In this document: in pieces, positions 7,742 through 16,701 of the stretch | Position numbering within the stretch: the stretch's first letter is position 1 | How the letters are laid out: each line of letters begins with the position of its first letter | Source of the DNA: Azophilus sp965247035 | GTDB lineage: Bacteria; Pseudomonadota; Gammaproteobacteria; Pseudomonadales; Azotimanducaceae | NCBI GenBank assembly: GCA_965247035.1 | Contig: CBDFGJ010000001.1 | Coordinates: 1,426,001-1,490,000 of the forward strand | Length of the DNA stretch: 64,000 bases | Reading direction: 5' to 3' | Made by a program: the position numbers and the translations under genes | The notes under the pieces: model-generated | Seen by the model: only the letters and a program-made list of their open reading frames with translations | Told to the model about the DNA's origin: nothing | Databases searched by the model: none

Positions 7742-9370
7742 ATGAGCCGGTTCGTCTTCGTCACCGGCGGCGTCGTGTCCTCTTTGGGCAAGGGCATTCT
7801 CACGGCTTCCTTAGCCTCGGTTCTTGAAGCGCGCCAACTCAACGTCAACGTGCTCAAGATGGATCCCTACATCAATGTGGACCCGGGCACGATGGCCCCG
7901 TTTCAGCACGGGGAGATCTTCGTCACCGCCGATGGCGCTGAAACGGACTTGGATCTTGGCCACTACGAGCGTTTCACCCACACCCCCATGTCCAAGCACA
8001 ACAACTTCACCACCGGCAGCGTCTACGCCGAGGTGATCCGGCGTGAGAGGCGGGGCGACTACCTCGGCGCCACCGTGCAGGTCATTCCCCACATCACCGA
8101 TGAGATCAAGCGCCGCATCCTGCTCGTGGGCGAAGGCGCCGATGTGGTGATCGTGGAAACCGGGGGCACCGTGGGGGACATCGAGTCCCAACCATTCCTT
8201 GAAGCCATTCGCCAAATGCGCCTAGACATCAGCGCCCGCCGCACCCTCTACATTCACCTGACCCTAGTGCCCTACTTAAGCGCCGCCGGGGAGATCAAGA
8301 CCAAACCCACTCAGCACTCGGTCAAGGAACTTCGATCCATCGGCCTGCAGCCGGACATCCTAGTGTGCCGTTCAGACCAGGAACTGCCCCCATCGGCACG
8401 GGACAAGATCGCTTTGTTTTCAAACGTGGAGGCGCGAGCTGTGTTCTCCATCATCAACGCCCGCACCATCTACCAAGTGCCATCCATGCTAAATGAGCAA
8501 GGCCTGGACGATCTGGTGGTGGAGAGATTCAAGCTTAATTGCAAACCAGCGGACTTATCGAGTTGGAAGGCGGTGGTGGACGCCGAAATGAACCCCGGCC
8601 GGGAAGTGCGCATCGCCATTGTCGGCAAGTATCTCGATCTTCTTGACGCTTACAAGTCATTGATCGAGGCGGTCAATCACGCCGGGTTGCAGCATCGCGC
8701 CCGGCCGGTGATCGATTACATCGACGCCGAGGAATTGGAGCGAAACGGCGTCGGCCGCCTTGATGGAGCGCAGGCCATCCTAGTGCCGGGCGGCTTCGGC
8801 GACCGCGGCTTTGAAGGAAAAATCCTCGCCGCCGGTTACGCCCGGAGCAATTTGGTACCCTATCTCGGCATTTGCTACGGCCTGCACGCCGCGGTGATTG
8901 AATTCGCCCGCAACGTTGGCGGCCTCCGCGGAGCGCATTCAACGGAAATCCAAAGCGATACGCCCCACCCAGTCATAGACTTGATTACGGCGTGGATGAC
9001 CCCGAGAGGCGACATTGAGCAGCGCCGCAGCAACGACGATCTTGGCGGCACCATGCGCCTTGGCGCTCAAGGCTGCCGGCTGCATGAAGATTCTCTGGCG
9101 GCGCGAGCTTACGGTGATTTGGTGGTGCATGAGCGACATCGCCACCGCTATGAAGTCAACAACAACTACGTCGCCCAACTAGAGCGCCTCGGCCTGTGCG
9201 TTGCCGGTCGTTCGGAGGACGGTGAACTCGTGGAAATGGTGGAGATCAAGGAGCACCCTTGGTTTATCGCCTGCCAATTCCACCCAGAATTCACCTCCTC
9301 GCCCCGTGGTGGCCATCCTCTGTTCAACGCCTTCATTGGGGCGGCGTTGCAGCAGGACGGCGCTGCCTGA
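7742..9370 (+). CDS. pyrG: CTP synthase
   Basis: CTP synthase aminates UTP to CTP with glutamine and ATP in the cytoplasm. The 542-aa protein starts at ATG 7742 with SRFVFVTGGVVSSLGKGI, the ATP-binding P-loop region. The synthetase domain shows VDPGTMAPFQHGE, DLDLGHYERF and GTVGDIES. The glutaminase domain follows from about residue 290, with PGGFGDRG, the nucleophile Cys and the late FHPEF that holds the catalytic His and Glu. The elbow reads GICYGLHAA instead of the usual GICLGMQ. An in-frame GTG or TTG upstream would only add a non-conserved tail. The stop overlaps the kdsA start by one base (TGATG). Confidence 0.97.
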   Translation: MSRFVFVTGGVVSSLGKGILTASLASVLEARQLNVNVLKMDPYINVDPGTMAPFQHGEIFVTADGAETDLDLGHYERFTHTPMSKHNNFTTGSVYAEVIRRERRGDYLGATVQVIPHITDEIKRRILLVGEGADVVIVETGGTVGDIESQPFLEAIRQMRLDISARRTLYIHLTLVPYLSAAGEIKTKPTQHSVKELRSIGLQPDILVCRSDQELPPSARDKIALFSNVEARAVFSIINARTIYQVPSMLNEQGLDDLVVERFKLNCKPADLSSWKAVVDAEMNPGREVRIAIVGKYLDLLDAYKSLIEAVNHAGLQHRARPVIDYIDAEELERNGVGRLDGAQAILVPGGFGDRGFEGKILAAGYARSNLVPYLGICYGLHAAVIEFARNVGGLRGAHSTEIQSDTPHPVIDLITAWMTPRGDIEQRRSNDDLGGTMRLGAQGCRLHEDSLAARAYGDLVVHERHRHRYEVNNNYVAQLERLGLCVAGRSEDGELVEMVEIKEHPWFIACQFHPEFTSSPRGGHPLFNAFIGAALQQDGAA

Positions 9371-10215
9371 TGCGCCTCTGCGGATTTGAGGCGGGCCTTG
9401 ACAAGCCCTTGTTCCTCATTGCCGGTCCCTGCGTCATTGAAAGCGAAGCCTTGGCGCTTTCAAGCGCGGAGACGCTCAAGACCCTCACCGATGGCCTTAA
9501 CATGCCCTTGGTTTACAAAAGCTCCTTCGACAAGGCGAATCGAACCTCCCACCAAAGCTATCGCGGCCCCGGCCTAGAGGAGGGTCTGCGCATCCTGGAG
9601 AAGGTGGCGCGGGAGCTTCAGGTGCCGGTGCTCACGGATGTGCATGAGAACACCCCTTTAGACCAAGTGGCGGCTGTGGTCTCCATACTGCAAACACCGG
9701 CCTTTCTGTGTCGGCAGACGGACTTCATCCAGCGTGTGAGCGCTTGCAACAAGCCGGTCAACATCAAGAAGGGTCAATTCCTGGCGCCGACGGACATGGT
9801 GCATGTGGTGGCCAAAGCCCGCGCCTGTGGCAACGATCAGATCTTGGTCTGCGAGCGCGGCACCTCGTTCGGCTACAACAACCTAGTCAGCGACATGCGC
9901 TCTTTAGCCATCATGCGGCAAACGGACTGCCCCGTGGTCTATGACGCCACCCATTCCGTGCAGTTGCCGGGCGGGCTTGGCCAAGCTTCCGGTGGACAGC
10001 GGCAGATGGTGCCGGTGCTAGCGCGAGCGGCGGTGGCGGCTGGCGTTTCTGGGCTGTTCATGGAAACCCACCCCGACCCGGATCAAGCCTTCTCCGATGG
10101 CCCCAACGTTTGGCCATTGGGACGGATGGGCGAACTACTGCAAAGTCTTAAGGCCATTGACGAGGCTGTTAAGGCGCGCCCGCTGCCGGAACGCGAACTG
10201 GAGACGGCGGGGTGA
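9370..10215 (+). CDS. kdsA: 3-deoxy-8-phosphooctulonate (Kdo-8-P) synthase
   Basis: KdsA condenses phosphoenolpyruvate with arabinose 5-phosphate to Kdo-8-phosphate for the inner core of LPS. The 281-aa protein has FLIAGPCVIES, KSSFDKANRT, SYRGPG, TDVHE, CRQTDF, CERGTSFGYNN, DATHSVQ and ETHPDPD. The Cys in AGPC is the metal ligand of the metal-dependent class (Aquifex type); the metal-independent E. coli enzyme has Asn there. The start overlaps the pyrG stop by one base and the end overlaps the GTG start of eno by four, so the three genes are translationally coupled. Confidence 0.96.
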   Translation: MRLCGFEAGLDKPLFLIAGPCVIESEALALSSAETLKTLTDGLNMPLVYKSSFDKANRTSHQSYRGPGLEEGLRILEKVARELQVPVLTDVHENTPLDQVAAVVSILQTPAFLCRQTDFIQRVSACNKPVNIKKGQFLAPTDMVHVVAKARACGNDQILVCERGTSFGYNNLVSDMRSLAIMRQTDCPVVYDATHSVQLPGGLGQASGGQRQMVPVLARAAVAAGVSGLFMETHPDPDQAFSDGPNVWPLGRMGELLQSLKAIDEAVKARPLPERELETAG

Positions 10216-11501
10216 GCAGGATCATCGCCATCAAGGGCCGTGAGCTGTTGGACTCCAGAGGGTTTCCAACGGTGGAAGTGGAGGTGTTCACCGAAAACGG
10301 CGGCCATGGCCGTGCCATGGCGCCTTCCGGGGCCTCCACCGGCTCCAAGGAGGCGCTCGAACGGCGGGATGGGGACCCAGCCCGCTACCTTGGCCGAGGC
10401 GTCGCCGGGGCGGTGGCGGCCGTCAACGACAGCATCGCATCGGCCCTAATTGGCATGGAGGCGCAGGCGCAAACAGCGCTGGATGAAAGACTGCGCGAGA
10501 TCGACGGCACCGAAAACAAGTCCAACCTCGGCGCAAACGCCATGCTGCCGGTGTCCTTGGCCACGGCCAAGGCGGCAGCCCAAGACCAAGGCACCGCCCT
10601 GCATGGCTATATCAACCAATTGGCCGGCGGGCCGCCAATTCGGATGCCGACGCCGATGATGAACATCCTCAATGGCGGCGTACACGCAGACAACAACGTA
10701 GACATTCAGGAGTTCATGATTCAGCCAGTCTCCCAAGGCAGCTTTTCCGAGGCGCTGCGCTGCGGCGCGGAGATTTTCCACCACTTGCGCCGGGTGCTTA
10801 AGGAGCGCGGCCTAGCCACCGGCGTGGGCGATGAAGGCGGCTTCGCGCCGGACCTACACTCCAACGCAGACGCTCTTGACGCCATCCTCGAAGCCATTGG
10901 CCAAGCTGGCTACGCCCCCGGCGAGGACGTCCTGCTAGCACTTGACTGCGCCGCATCGGAGTTTCACGTTGAGGGCACCTATCAGCTTGATGGCGAAGGC
11001 AAGCACTACAACAGCGCCAGCTTCGTCGGCTACTTGGCCGACCTGACCACGGCCTATCCAGTGGCATCCATTGAGGATGGCATGGACGAGAACGATTGGC
11101 AGGGCTGGCGAGCATTGACGGACCGGGTTGGCCAGCAGACCCAGCTCGTCGGCGACGACCTGTTCGTAACAGACGTCAAACTACTGCGGCGGGGCATAGA
11201 ATCCGGCACCGCCAACGCCATCCTTATCAAGCTCAATCAGATTGGCACTCTGTCCGAGACGCTGGACGCCATTCGCGTGGCGCAGGACGCCGGCTACGGC
11301 GTAGTGGTTTCGCACCGCTCCGGAGAAACGGAGGACTTCACCATAGCGGATCTTGCCGTTGGTACCGGGGCTGGGCAAATCAAAACCGGCTCCCTGTGCC
11401 GCTCCGAGCGGGTGGCGAAGTACAATCAGTTGCTGCGCATTGAAGAGGCGCTGGGCGCGGAAGCTGTGTACCGGGGCCGAGCGGAGATTAAGAACGCATG
11501 A
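10212..11501 (+). CDS. eno: Enolase
   Basis: Enolase converts 2-phosphoglycerate to phosphoenolpyruvate in glycolysis. The 429-aa protein starts with GTG 10212 (GTGA overlap with kdsA) and reads SRIIAIKGRELLDSRG. The substrate loop SGASTGSKEALE, VGDEGGFAPDL, the metal ligands in LALDCAAS, SIEDGMDE and VGDDLF, the catalytic Lys in LIKLNQIG, and SHRSGETEDFTIADL are all present. Length and motifs are normal. The product phosphoenolpyruvate is the substrate of the neighbouring KdsA. Confidence 0.98.
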   Translation: MSRIIAIKGRELLDSRGFPTVEVEVFTENGGHGRAMAPSGASTGSKEALERRDGDPARYLGRGVAGAVAAVNDSIASALIGMEAQAQTALDERLREIDGTENKSNLGANAMLPVSLATAKAAAQDQGTALHGYINQLAGGPPIRMPTPMMNILNGGVHADNNVDIQEFMIQPVSQGSFSEALRCGAEIFHHLRRVLKERGLATGVGDEGGFAPDLHSNADALDAILEAIGQAGYAPGEDVLLALDCAASEFHVEGTYQLDGEGKHYNSASFVGYLADLTTAYPVASIEDGMDENDWQGWRALTDRVGQQTQLVGDDLFVTDVKLLRRGIESGTANAILIKLNQIGTLSETLDAIRVAQDAGYGVVVSHRSGETEDFTIADLAVGTGAGQIKTGSLCRSERVAKYNQLLRIEEALGAEAVYRGRAEIKNA

Positions 11502-11776
11502 AAGTCCTTGGCGCCATATTGATCCTGCTCTTGCTTGGCTTGCAATACCAAGCTTGGTTCGGCGACAACGGCTACTTCGCGGCGTTGGCCTTAAACAAGC
11601 AGCTGGCGCTGCAGGAGCGGCAAGCGGCAAGTCAGAAGCAGCGCAACAGCCTTCTGCGGGGCGAAGTGATGGAGATGAACCAAGGCAATGCCGCCGTTGA
11701 GGCCCGGGCGCGGGAGGACTTGGGCATGGTTAAGGAAGACGAAGTCTTCTACGTTGTGATCGACGGCACCCGGTGA
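11498..11776 (+). CDS. ftsB: Cell division protein FtsB
   Basis: A 92-aa bitopic inner-membrane protein: a hydrophobic N-terminal segment (ILILLLLGLQYQAWF), then a periplasmic coiled coil ending in ARAREDLGMVKEDEVFYVV, the FtsB/DivIC signature. It joins FtsL and FtsQ at the divisome. The ATGA start overlaps the stop of eno, as is usual for gammaproteobacteria. In many relatives ispD, ispF, truD and surE follow; here pcm follows at once. Confidence 0.93.
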   Translation: MKVLGAILILLLLGLQYQAWFGDNGYFAALALNKQLALQERQAASQKQRNSLLRGEVMEMNQGNAAVEARAREDLGMVKEDEVFYVVIDGTR

Positions 11777-12450
11777 GCCGATTCGACCTGACCGGCATCG
11801 GCATGACGTCGGCCCGCAGCCGGGCGCGGCTCGTCAACCGCTTAGAGCAGCGGGGCATAGAACATCAAGGGGTGCTGGATGCTCTGTCCGCAGTGCCTAG
11901 GCATATTTTCATCGACGAGGCCTTAGCGCATCTGGCGTACCAAGACCAAGCCTTGCCCATCGGCCAAGGTCAGACCATTTCCCAACCCTTCACTGTGGCC
12001 CTGATGACCGCCACCCTGTTGAACATACCGCGCCCCTCGGTGCTGGAGGTCGGCACTGGGTCCGGCTACCAAACCGCGGTGCTGGCGCACCTGTGCGAGC
12101 GCGTGTTCAGCGTTGAGCGGATACAGCCGCTGCTGCTGCGGGCGCAAGAGCGGCTTGAAGCCTTGCGCATCGACAACGTGGAGCTGCGCCTTGGCGATGG
12201 CTATTCAGGCTGGCGCGAGCAGGGGCCCTTCGCCGGCATTCTGGTCACCGCCGCGCCGCGCGCAACGCCGCAAGCGCTGCTCGATCAGCTAGCGGCGGGA
12301 GGGCGCATGGTCGTTCCGGTTGGCGGCGATGAGGCGCAGAAATTGAAAGTGTATGACCGCACCGCTAGCGGCCTGAAGGAAGCGGTGATGGACGACGTGC
12401 GCTTCGTACCCCTAATCAAAGGCTTGGATCACCAAGACCATGCTCTTTGA
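11773..12450 (+). CDS. pcm: Protein-L-isoaspartate O-methyltransferase
   Basis: Pcm methylates isoaspartyl residues in damaged proteins so that they can return to aspartate. The 225-aa protein starts at GTG 11773, overlapping the ftsB stop by four bases. It shows the family entry region VPRHIFIDEALAHLAYQD, IGQGQTISQPF, the SAM-binding loop EVGTGSGYQTAVLA, and LVTAAPRATPQALL. In relatives it follows surE; here surE is absent and pcm is fused directly into the eno-ftsB operon. Its end overlaps the next gene by eleven bases. Confidence 0.95.
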   Translation: MSRFDLTGIGMTSARSRARLVNRLEQRGIEHQGVLDALSAVPRHIFIDEALAHLAYQDQALPIGQGQTISQPFTVALMTATLLNIPRPSVLEVGTGSGYQTAVLAHLCERVFSVERIQPLLLRAQERLEALRIDNVELRLGDGYSGWREQGPFAGILVTAAPRATPQALLDQLAAGGRMVVPVGGDEAQKLKVYDRTASGLKEAVMDDVRFVPLIKGLDHQDHAL

Positions 12451-13363
12451 CCAAGATAAAGCGGGGGACGACCTGCCCGAAGTGGAGCGCCCTTCTCGGC
12501 AAAGTGCGGGCGATTGGTTTGGCGTCTTTCTGCGCGGCCTCGCCATGGGCGTGGTGGAGGTGGTGCCCGGCGTCTCCGGCGGCACCTTGGCTCTGATCAC
12601 GGGCATCTATCGGGAGTTGATGGCCAGCCTAGCGTCCTTCCTGCCCGCCTCAATCGCTTGGTGCTTCACAGACCCTAAGCGTTTTTGGCGTCACCACAAC
12701 CTCAGCTTCCTAGCGTGCCTAGGCGTTGGCATGGGTATTGGCGTCCTAGCCTTCGCCAATCTCATGAGCCACTGGCTGAAGACCGCCCCATCCTTAGTGT
12801 GGGCCTTCTTCTTCGGGCTGATTCTCTGGTCCACATTCTACATTGGCCGCGAGCGCAAAGGATTGAGCTTGGCCACTTTCGGAGTGGCCGGAGTCCTTTG
12901 CGGAATATTGGCATCGCAAATCGAACCCTTTGCCGCGGAACCGGCGGCGGCGGTCCTGTTCATGGGCGGCGCCTTGGCCGTGGGCGCGTGGCTGCTGCCG
13001 GCGATATCGGGCAGTTTCGTGCTGCTGTGCTTGGGCCTGTACGAGGTGGTCCTGAACGCAATCGCCAGCTTCAACTTGGTGCCGCTCTCCATATTCTGCC
13101 TTGGCTGCGTGGCGGGCATAGCCCTGTTCTCACGCTTGTACGGCTTGTTGCTGCGGCACTATTTTGAACCGAGTATGAGCTTTTTCACCGGATTGATGGC
13201 GGGCAGCTTGGTGCGTTTGTGGCCTTGGCGCTTTGAGGGTGAATTGCTCACCCCAAGCGATTGGAGCTTAGCCACGGGCGCACCAGCCAACAGCGCCTTG
13301 GTTCTGGCCATGATGCTGGCCGGCATCGGTGCGCTTTGGCTGCTAACGCGACGCCGCATCTAA
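12440..13363 (+). CDS. DUF368 family membrane protein (PopT-type undecaprenyl phosphate transporter family)
   Basis: A 307-aa integral membrane protein with around eight hydrophobic segments. The family core VEVVPGVSGGTLALITGIYREL lies near residues 37-58 and a second Pro-Ala-Ile-Ser-Gly motif (LLPAISGSFVLL) near 185. Members of this family have been shown to move undecaprenyl phosphate back across the inner membrane; this function is inferred from family membership. The gene overlaps pcm by eleven bases. Its last 100 bases and following spacer are tandemly duplicated (13262-13635). Confidence 0.88.
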   Translation: MLFDQDKAGDDLPEVERPSRQSAGDWFGVFLRGLAMGVVEVVPGVSGGTLALITGIYRELMASLASFLPASIAWCFTDPKRFWRHHNLSFLACLGVGMGIGVLAFANLMSHWLKTAPSLVWAFFFGLILWSTFYIGRERKGLSLATFGVAGVLCGILASQIEPFAAEPAAAVLFMGGALAVGAWLLPAISGSFVLLCLGLYEVVLNAIASFNLVPLSIFCLGCVAGIALFSRLYGLLLRHYFEPSMSFFTGLMAGSLVRLWPWRFEGELLTPSDWSLATGAPANSALVLAMMLAGIGALWLLTRRRI

Positions 13364-13635
13364 CGCTGTGCGGCGACCGTTCGCAACCTTCGCCATGCCG
13401 TTGAGGCTAGGCACCAGACTAGCCTTTGCGGCCTCGGCATCAAGCCGCTGGAGCTTAGCCACGGGCGCACCAGCCAACAGCGCCTTGGTTCTGGCCATGA
13501 TGCTGGCCGGCATCGGTGCGCTTTGGCTGCTAACGCGACGCCACATCTAACGCTGTGCGACAGCTGTTTGCAACCTTCGCCGCACCGTTGAGGCCATGCG
13601 TCAGACCGACCTTTGCGGCCTCGGCATCAAGCCGC
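13262..13635. repeat. 187-bp tandem duplication covering the 3' end of the DUF368 gene
   Basis: The word TGGAGCTTAGCCACGGGCGC starts at 13262 and again at 13449. Copy 1 holds the last ~34 codons of the DUF368 gene plus about 85 bases of spacer; copy 2 repeats both with a modest number of substitutions, so a headless gene tail (ending near 13550) now lies before the TRAP permease gene. The spacer between the two genes is explained entirely by this duplication. Confidence 0.9.
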
Positions 13636-14209
13636 AAGCGCAGCCGCCCTAGGGGTCTTAGCCATCAACTTGCCTAGTACCGTTTTTTCACGAGCCATCG
13701 ATCCTTGGCTCGACCGCATCGGCCATTGGACATCCTGGCTGTGGGCGCTGCTGCTGCTGGTCATTGGGGCCAACGTGATGCTGCGCTACGTCTTCAATGA
13801 AGGGCGCATCGAATTTGAAGAGATCCAGTGGCACATCCACTCGGTGGGATTCCTGTTCGGGCTCAGCTACGCGCTCAAGGCGGATGCGCACATTCGGGTG
13901 GACGTGCTGCACGAACGCTTCTCCCCTAGGTTCAAAGCCTGGGTGGAGCTGTACGGCATCATTCTGTTGCTGATGCCGTTCGCCGTCCTCGTGCTGGTTT
14001 TCAGCGCGCCTTTCGTGGCCTCCAGCTTTCAGTTCGGCGAGGTGTCCTCATCGCCCGGCGGATTGCCCTATCGCTGGGCTATCAAGGCCATGCTGCCGGC
14101 TGGCTTCACCCTGCTGCTAATGGCCGCCCTATCCCGGCTTTCCCGTGTGTGGGCGTACCTATTCGTAAACTCGGCCGGACGCGAAGGAGCAGTCATTGAA
14201 TCCGAATGA
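13613..14209 (+). CDS. TRAP transporter small permease (DctQ type)
   Basis: A four-helix inner-membrane subunit of a tripartite ATP-independent periplasmic transporter. Visible are a first membrane helix WLWALLLLVIGANVMLRYVF, then EEIQWHIHSVGFLFG, the DAHIRVDVLHER loop typical of DctQ, and two further helices. The start is uncertain: TTG 13613 lies inside the duplicated spacer, and TTG 13670 is a shorter alternative. It overlaps the large permease gene by fourteen bases. No periplasmic substrate-binding DctP gene is in reach, so the substrate is unknown. Confidence 0.88.
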   Translation: MRPRHQAASAAALGVLAINLPSTVFSRAIDPWLDRIGHWTSWLWALLLLVIGANVMLRYVFNEGRIEFEEIQWHIHSVGFLFGLSYALKADAHIRVDVLHERFSPRFKAWVELYGIILLLMPFAVLVLVFSAPFVASSFQFGEVSSSPGGLPYRWAIKAMLPAGFTLLLMAALSRLSRVWAYLFVNSAGREGAVIESE

Positions 14210-15542
14210 GGTGCTGGCGGTGGCCATGTTCCTGAGCTTTATCGGCTTGGTCTTCACTGGCTTTCCCGTGGCTTGGATTCTGGGTGGTCTGGCCGTTTTG
14301 TTCACCGCCCTCGCCATCATTTTGAATCTGGACTTCAATTTTCCCTTCGCCATTGACTGGGGCTATACATCCTTGGTGGTGGATCGGTCTTGGAACCTGA
14401 TGGAGAACTGGGTGCTGGTGGCGCTGCCCATGTTCATCTTCATGGGCCTGCTGCTCGACCGCTCCGGCATCGCCAAGCAGCTTATGGTCAGCTTTTCCCG
14501 GCTGTTCGGCGGCTTGCGCGGCGGACTGGCCGTCACCGTCACCCTGATTGGCCTGCTGCTGGCGGCCACCACCGGCATCATCGGCGCTTCGGTGGTGCTT
14601 CTGTCTTTACTGGGAATGCCGGTGATGTTGAAGCAGGGCTATGACAAGGCGCTCGCCTCCGGCACGGTTTGCGCCGTGGGCACCCTAGGCATCCTCATCC
14701 CGCCAAGCATCATGTTGGTGTTGATGGCGGACCGCATGGCGATGAGTGTGGGCGATCTGTTTCTCGGCGCAGTGTTTCCCGGCGTACTGCTCAGCGGTCT
14801 TTACCTGACCTATCTAGTGGGCTACGGGCTGATCCGGCCGGAGGGCGCCCCGGCCGGAGAGCGCGAGCCGCTTGACTGGCAGGCGGTGGCGGATCTGTTT
14901 CTGGCCATCGTGCCCCCGGCCTGCTTGATCCTGGCCGTTCTTGGCAGCATCTTTTTCGGCTGGGCCACCCCCACCGAGGCCGCCGGCGTTGGGGCCGCCG
15001 GGGCTCTGCTGCTGGCGGCGCTGAAACGGCAAATCAGCGTCCCCGTGCTAAAGGATGTGCTGCTAGAGACGACGCGCACCACCGCGTTCATCTTTGGCGT
15101 TTTGCTGGGAGCAACCGCCTTCGCCTTGGTGCTGCGGGGCTTGGGCGGCGATGAGCTGATCGAACGCGCCCTGCTCGACCTGCCCTTCGACGCCACCGGC
15201 ATCGTCATCACTATTTTGTTCGCCACCTTTGTGCTCGGCTTCTTTCTAGACTGGATTGAATTGACGCTCATCATCCTGCCCTTGGTCTCCCCGTTAGTGG
15301 TGAACTTGGGGTTCGATCCGGTCTGGTTCACGGTGCTGTTCGCCGTATGCCTGCAAACCAGCTTCCTGACACCTCCGGTTGGGTTCGCCATCTTTTACTT
15401 AAAGGGAGTCGCGCCGCCCAGCATTGACGTGAGGACCATATACCGCGGCGTGGCACCCTTCATCGTTTTACAGGTGATCGGCTTAATCATTATCTTCAAT
15501 TGGCAGGCGCTCGTGACTTGGCTACCGGCCCAAGCTTACTAA
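14196..15542 (+). CDS. TRAP transporter large permease (DctM type)
   Basis: A 448-aa polytopic membrane protein of about twelve helices that carries the transport path of the TRAP system. It shows the family segments ALPMFIFMGLLLDRSGIA, GLLLAATTGIIGASVVLLSLLG, SGTVCAVGTLGILIPPSIMLV and, near the end, FLTPPVGFAIFYLKGVAP. TTG 14196 is the best start; GTG 14211 is the alternative. It ends at 15542 and is followed by an IS5-type transposase relic, so if a binding-protein gene once followed it is no longer here. Confidence 0.93.
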   Translation: MNPNEVLAVAMFLSFIGLVFTGFPVAWILGGLAVLFTALAIILNLDFNFPFAIDWGYTSLVVDRSWNLMENWVLVALPMFIFMGLLLDRSGIAKQLMVSFSRLFGGLRGGLAVTVTLIGLLLAATTGIIGASVVLLSLLGMPVMLKQGYDKALASGTVCAVGTLGILIPPSIMLVLMADRMAMSVGDLFLGAVFPGVLLSGLYLTYLVGYGLIRPEGAPAGEREPLDWQAVADLFLAIVPPACLILAVLGSIFFGWATPTEAAGVGAAGALLLAALKRQISVPVLKDVLLETTRTTAFIFGVLLGATAFALVLRGLGGDELIERALLDLPFDATGIVITILFATFVLGFFLDWIELTLIILPLVSPLVVNLGFDPVWFTVLFAVCLQTSFLTPPVGFAIFYLKGVAPPSIDVRTIYRGVAPFIVLQVIGLIIIFNWQALVTWLPAQAY

Positions 15543-15639
15543 GGAGAACCTGATCTATTGCCGCAGGAATTGGCCGTGAAGATGCGCTCGCGGAGTGCAA
15601 CGACCTCATAATCACCAAGCGCAGCAGGGCCGCGCTTTA

Positions 15640-15775
15640 CCTCACCGATGCTCGGACAGCCAACGCCGGGCTCCGTGGTGATTGGTGATTTGCTGCATGG
15701 CGGGGGAACCCGTGTCTGGGGGGATTCGGCTTATGCGAGTAGGAAGTCGACCATTCGCTCGGCGGCTCCAGGCGC
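15640..15775 (+). pseudogene. IS5-type transposase fragment
   Basis: The plus-strand frame reads VVIGDLLHGGGTRVWGDSAY followed by RKSTIRSAAPGA, matching the segment around the second acidic residue of IS5-family (DDE_Tnp_1) transposases. Neither end of the gene is present. It ends about fifteen bases before the encoded CCA end of tRNA-Arg. Confidence 0.65.
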
Positions 15776-15789
15776 TGGTGAGTACGAAA

Positions 15790-15866
15790 TGGCGCGCCCG
15801 GGAGGATTCGAACCCCCGACACCTGGGTTCGAAGCCCAGTGCTCTATCCGGCTGAGCTACGAGCGC
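15790..15866 (-). tRNA. tRNA-Arg (anticodon UCG)
   Basis: Read on the minus strand: acceptor stem GCGCTCG pairs with CGGGCGC, the D-arm GCTCAGCCGGATAGAGC, the anticodon arm CTGGGCTTCGAACCCAG with anticodon TCG in a seven-base loop, and the T-arm GGGGGTTCGAATCCTCC. Discriminator G and an encoded CCA (15790-15792) complete a 77-nt gene. It would read CGA arginine codons. Confidence 0.95.
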
Positions 15867-15906
15867 TTGAGGAATTGATGATGTTGCACAGTGCAGATTT
15901 CGTATA

Positions 15907-16701
15907 ATGCAAAATCACCGCCAAGGATTCAAGCCGCCTTGGATGAGGGGACACTGCTTGGCCGACAAATGGTTCGTTCATTCGCTTATCAAACTCACTG
16001 AACCCCACACCTTAAAGCGCACCACAGGCGCGCAGCTAGGATACAATGCGGCTTCCGGTCGTGTCGGGCAGTGCAAACGGAAGCGCACCATATCCAAACC
16101 CTTCACCCGCCGCAATGTCCTGCTGCAAATCGGCGCTGTCGGCGGCTTGGCAGCGCTCTATCAAGCGGACGTGGGCATTGGGCTTATTCCCGCAACCAGC
16201 TTGGCCACGCCAAGAGCTTCACTTGATTCGTTGCCGAGCAACCAACGGCACTCGGTCATCATCCTTGGCTCCGGCCTGTCCGGTTTGACCAGCACTTATG
16301 AGCTGGAACCGGCGGCATACAACTGCACAGTCATTACGGCATCCCACCGCGTCGGGGGGCGCATCCTCACCATTCGCCGCGGCGATTTGGCCGACGAGAT
16401 GGGGCATCCCCAAGTTTGCCAATTTGACCACCATCCAGCCCGCTACTTCAACGCCGGGCCAGCCCCCATCCCGGCTCATCATCGGTTGGTGCATCACTAC
16501 TACAAAATGCTTCGCGTGCCGCTTGAAGCCTTCGTCAACGAAAACCGTCAGGCTTGGGTGCATGACCATTGGCGGGCGGCCCATACGGGCGATCAAGTCA
16601 GCTACCACCCAAGTTGGCGGGAAGGCACCCTAAGCTCCGCCCATTTCGCATTAGCTCAAATCAACGAACGGACGCCGGTGGAGGCGAGCGCCAATGCCTA
16701 G
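15907..16701 (+). pseudogene. Flavin monoamine oxidase gene with large internal deletion
   Basis: The frame keeps a twin-arginine export signal (FTRRNVLLQIGAVGGLAALY), the FAD dinucleotide fold VIILGSGLSGL with HRVGGRIL, and then jumps near 16570-16600 to a family C-terminus (DQVSYHPSWREG, then AHFALAQINERT). Members of this flavin amine oxidase family are about 500 residues; roughly half, including most of the substrate domain, is missing, though the frame stays open. The upstream 60 or so codons before the Tat signal are not family-like and the true start is unclear. The stop overlaps the cytochrome gene by eight bases. Very likely non-functional. Confidence 0.7.

Noticed and set aside
15648..15878. 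A 76-codon plus-strand frame ending in tRNA-Arg
   Set aside because: The second half is the reverse of the tRNA gene; only the first half, a transposase fragment, is real homology.
15902..15907. TATAAT as promoter of the amine oxidase frame
   Set aside because: No -35 element at proper distance, and the apparent ATG overlaps the TATAAT, so it cannot serve that start.
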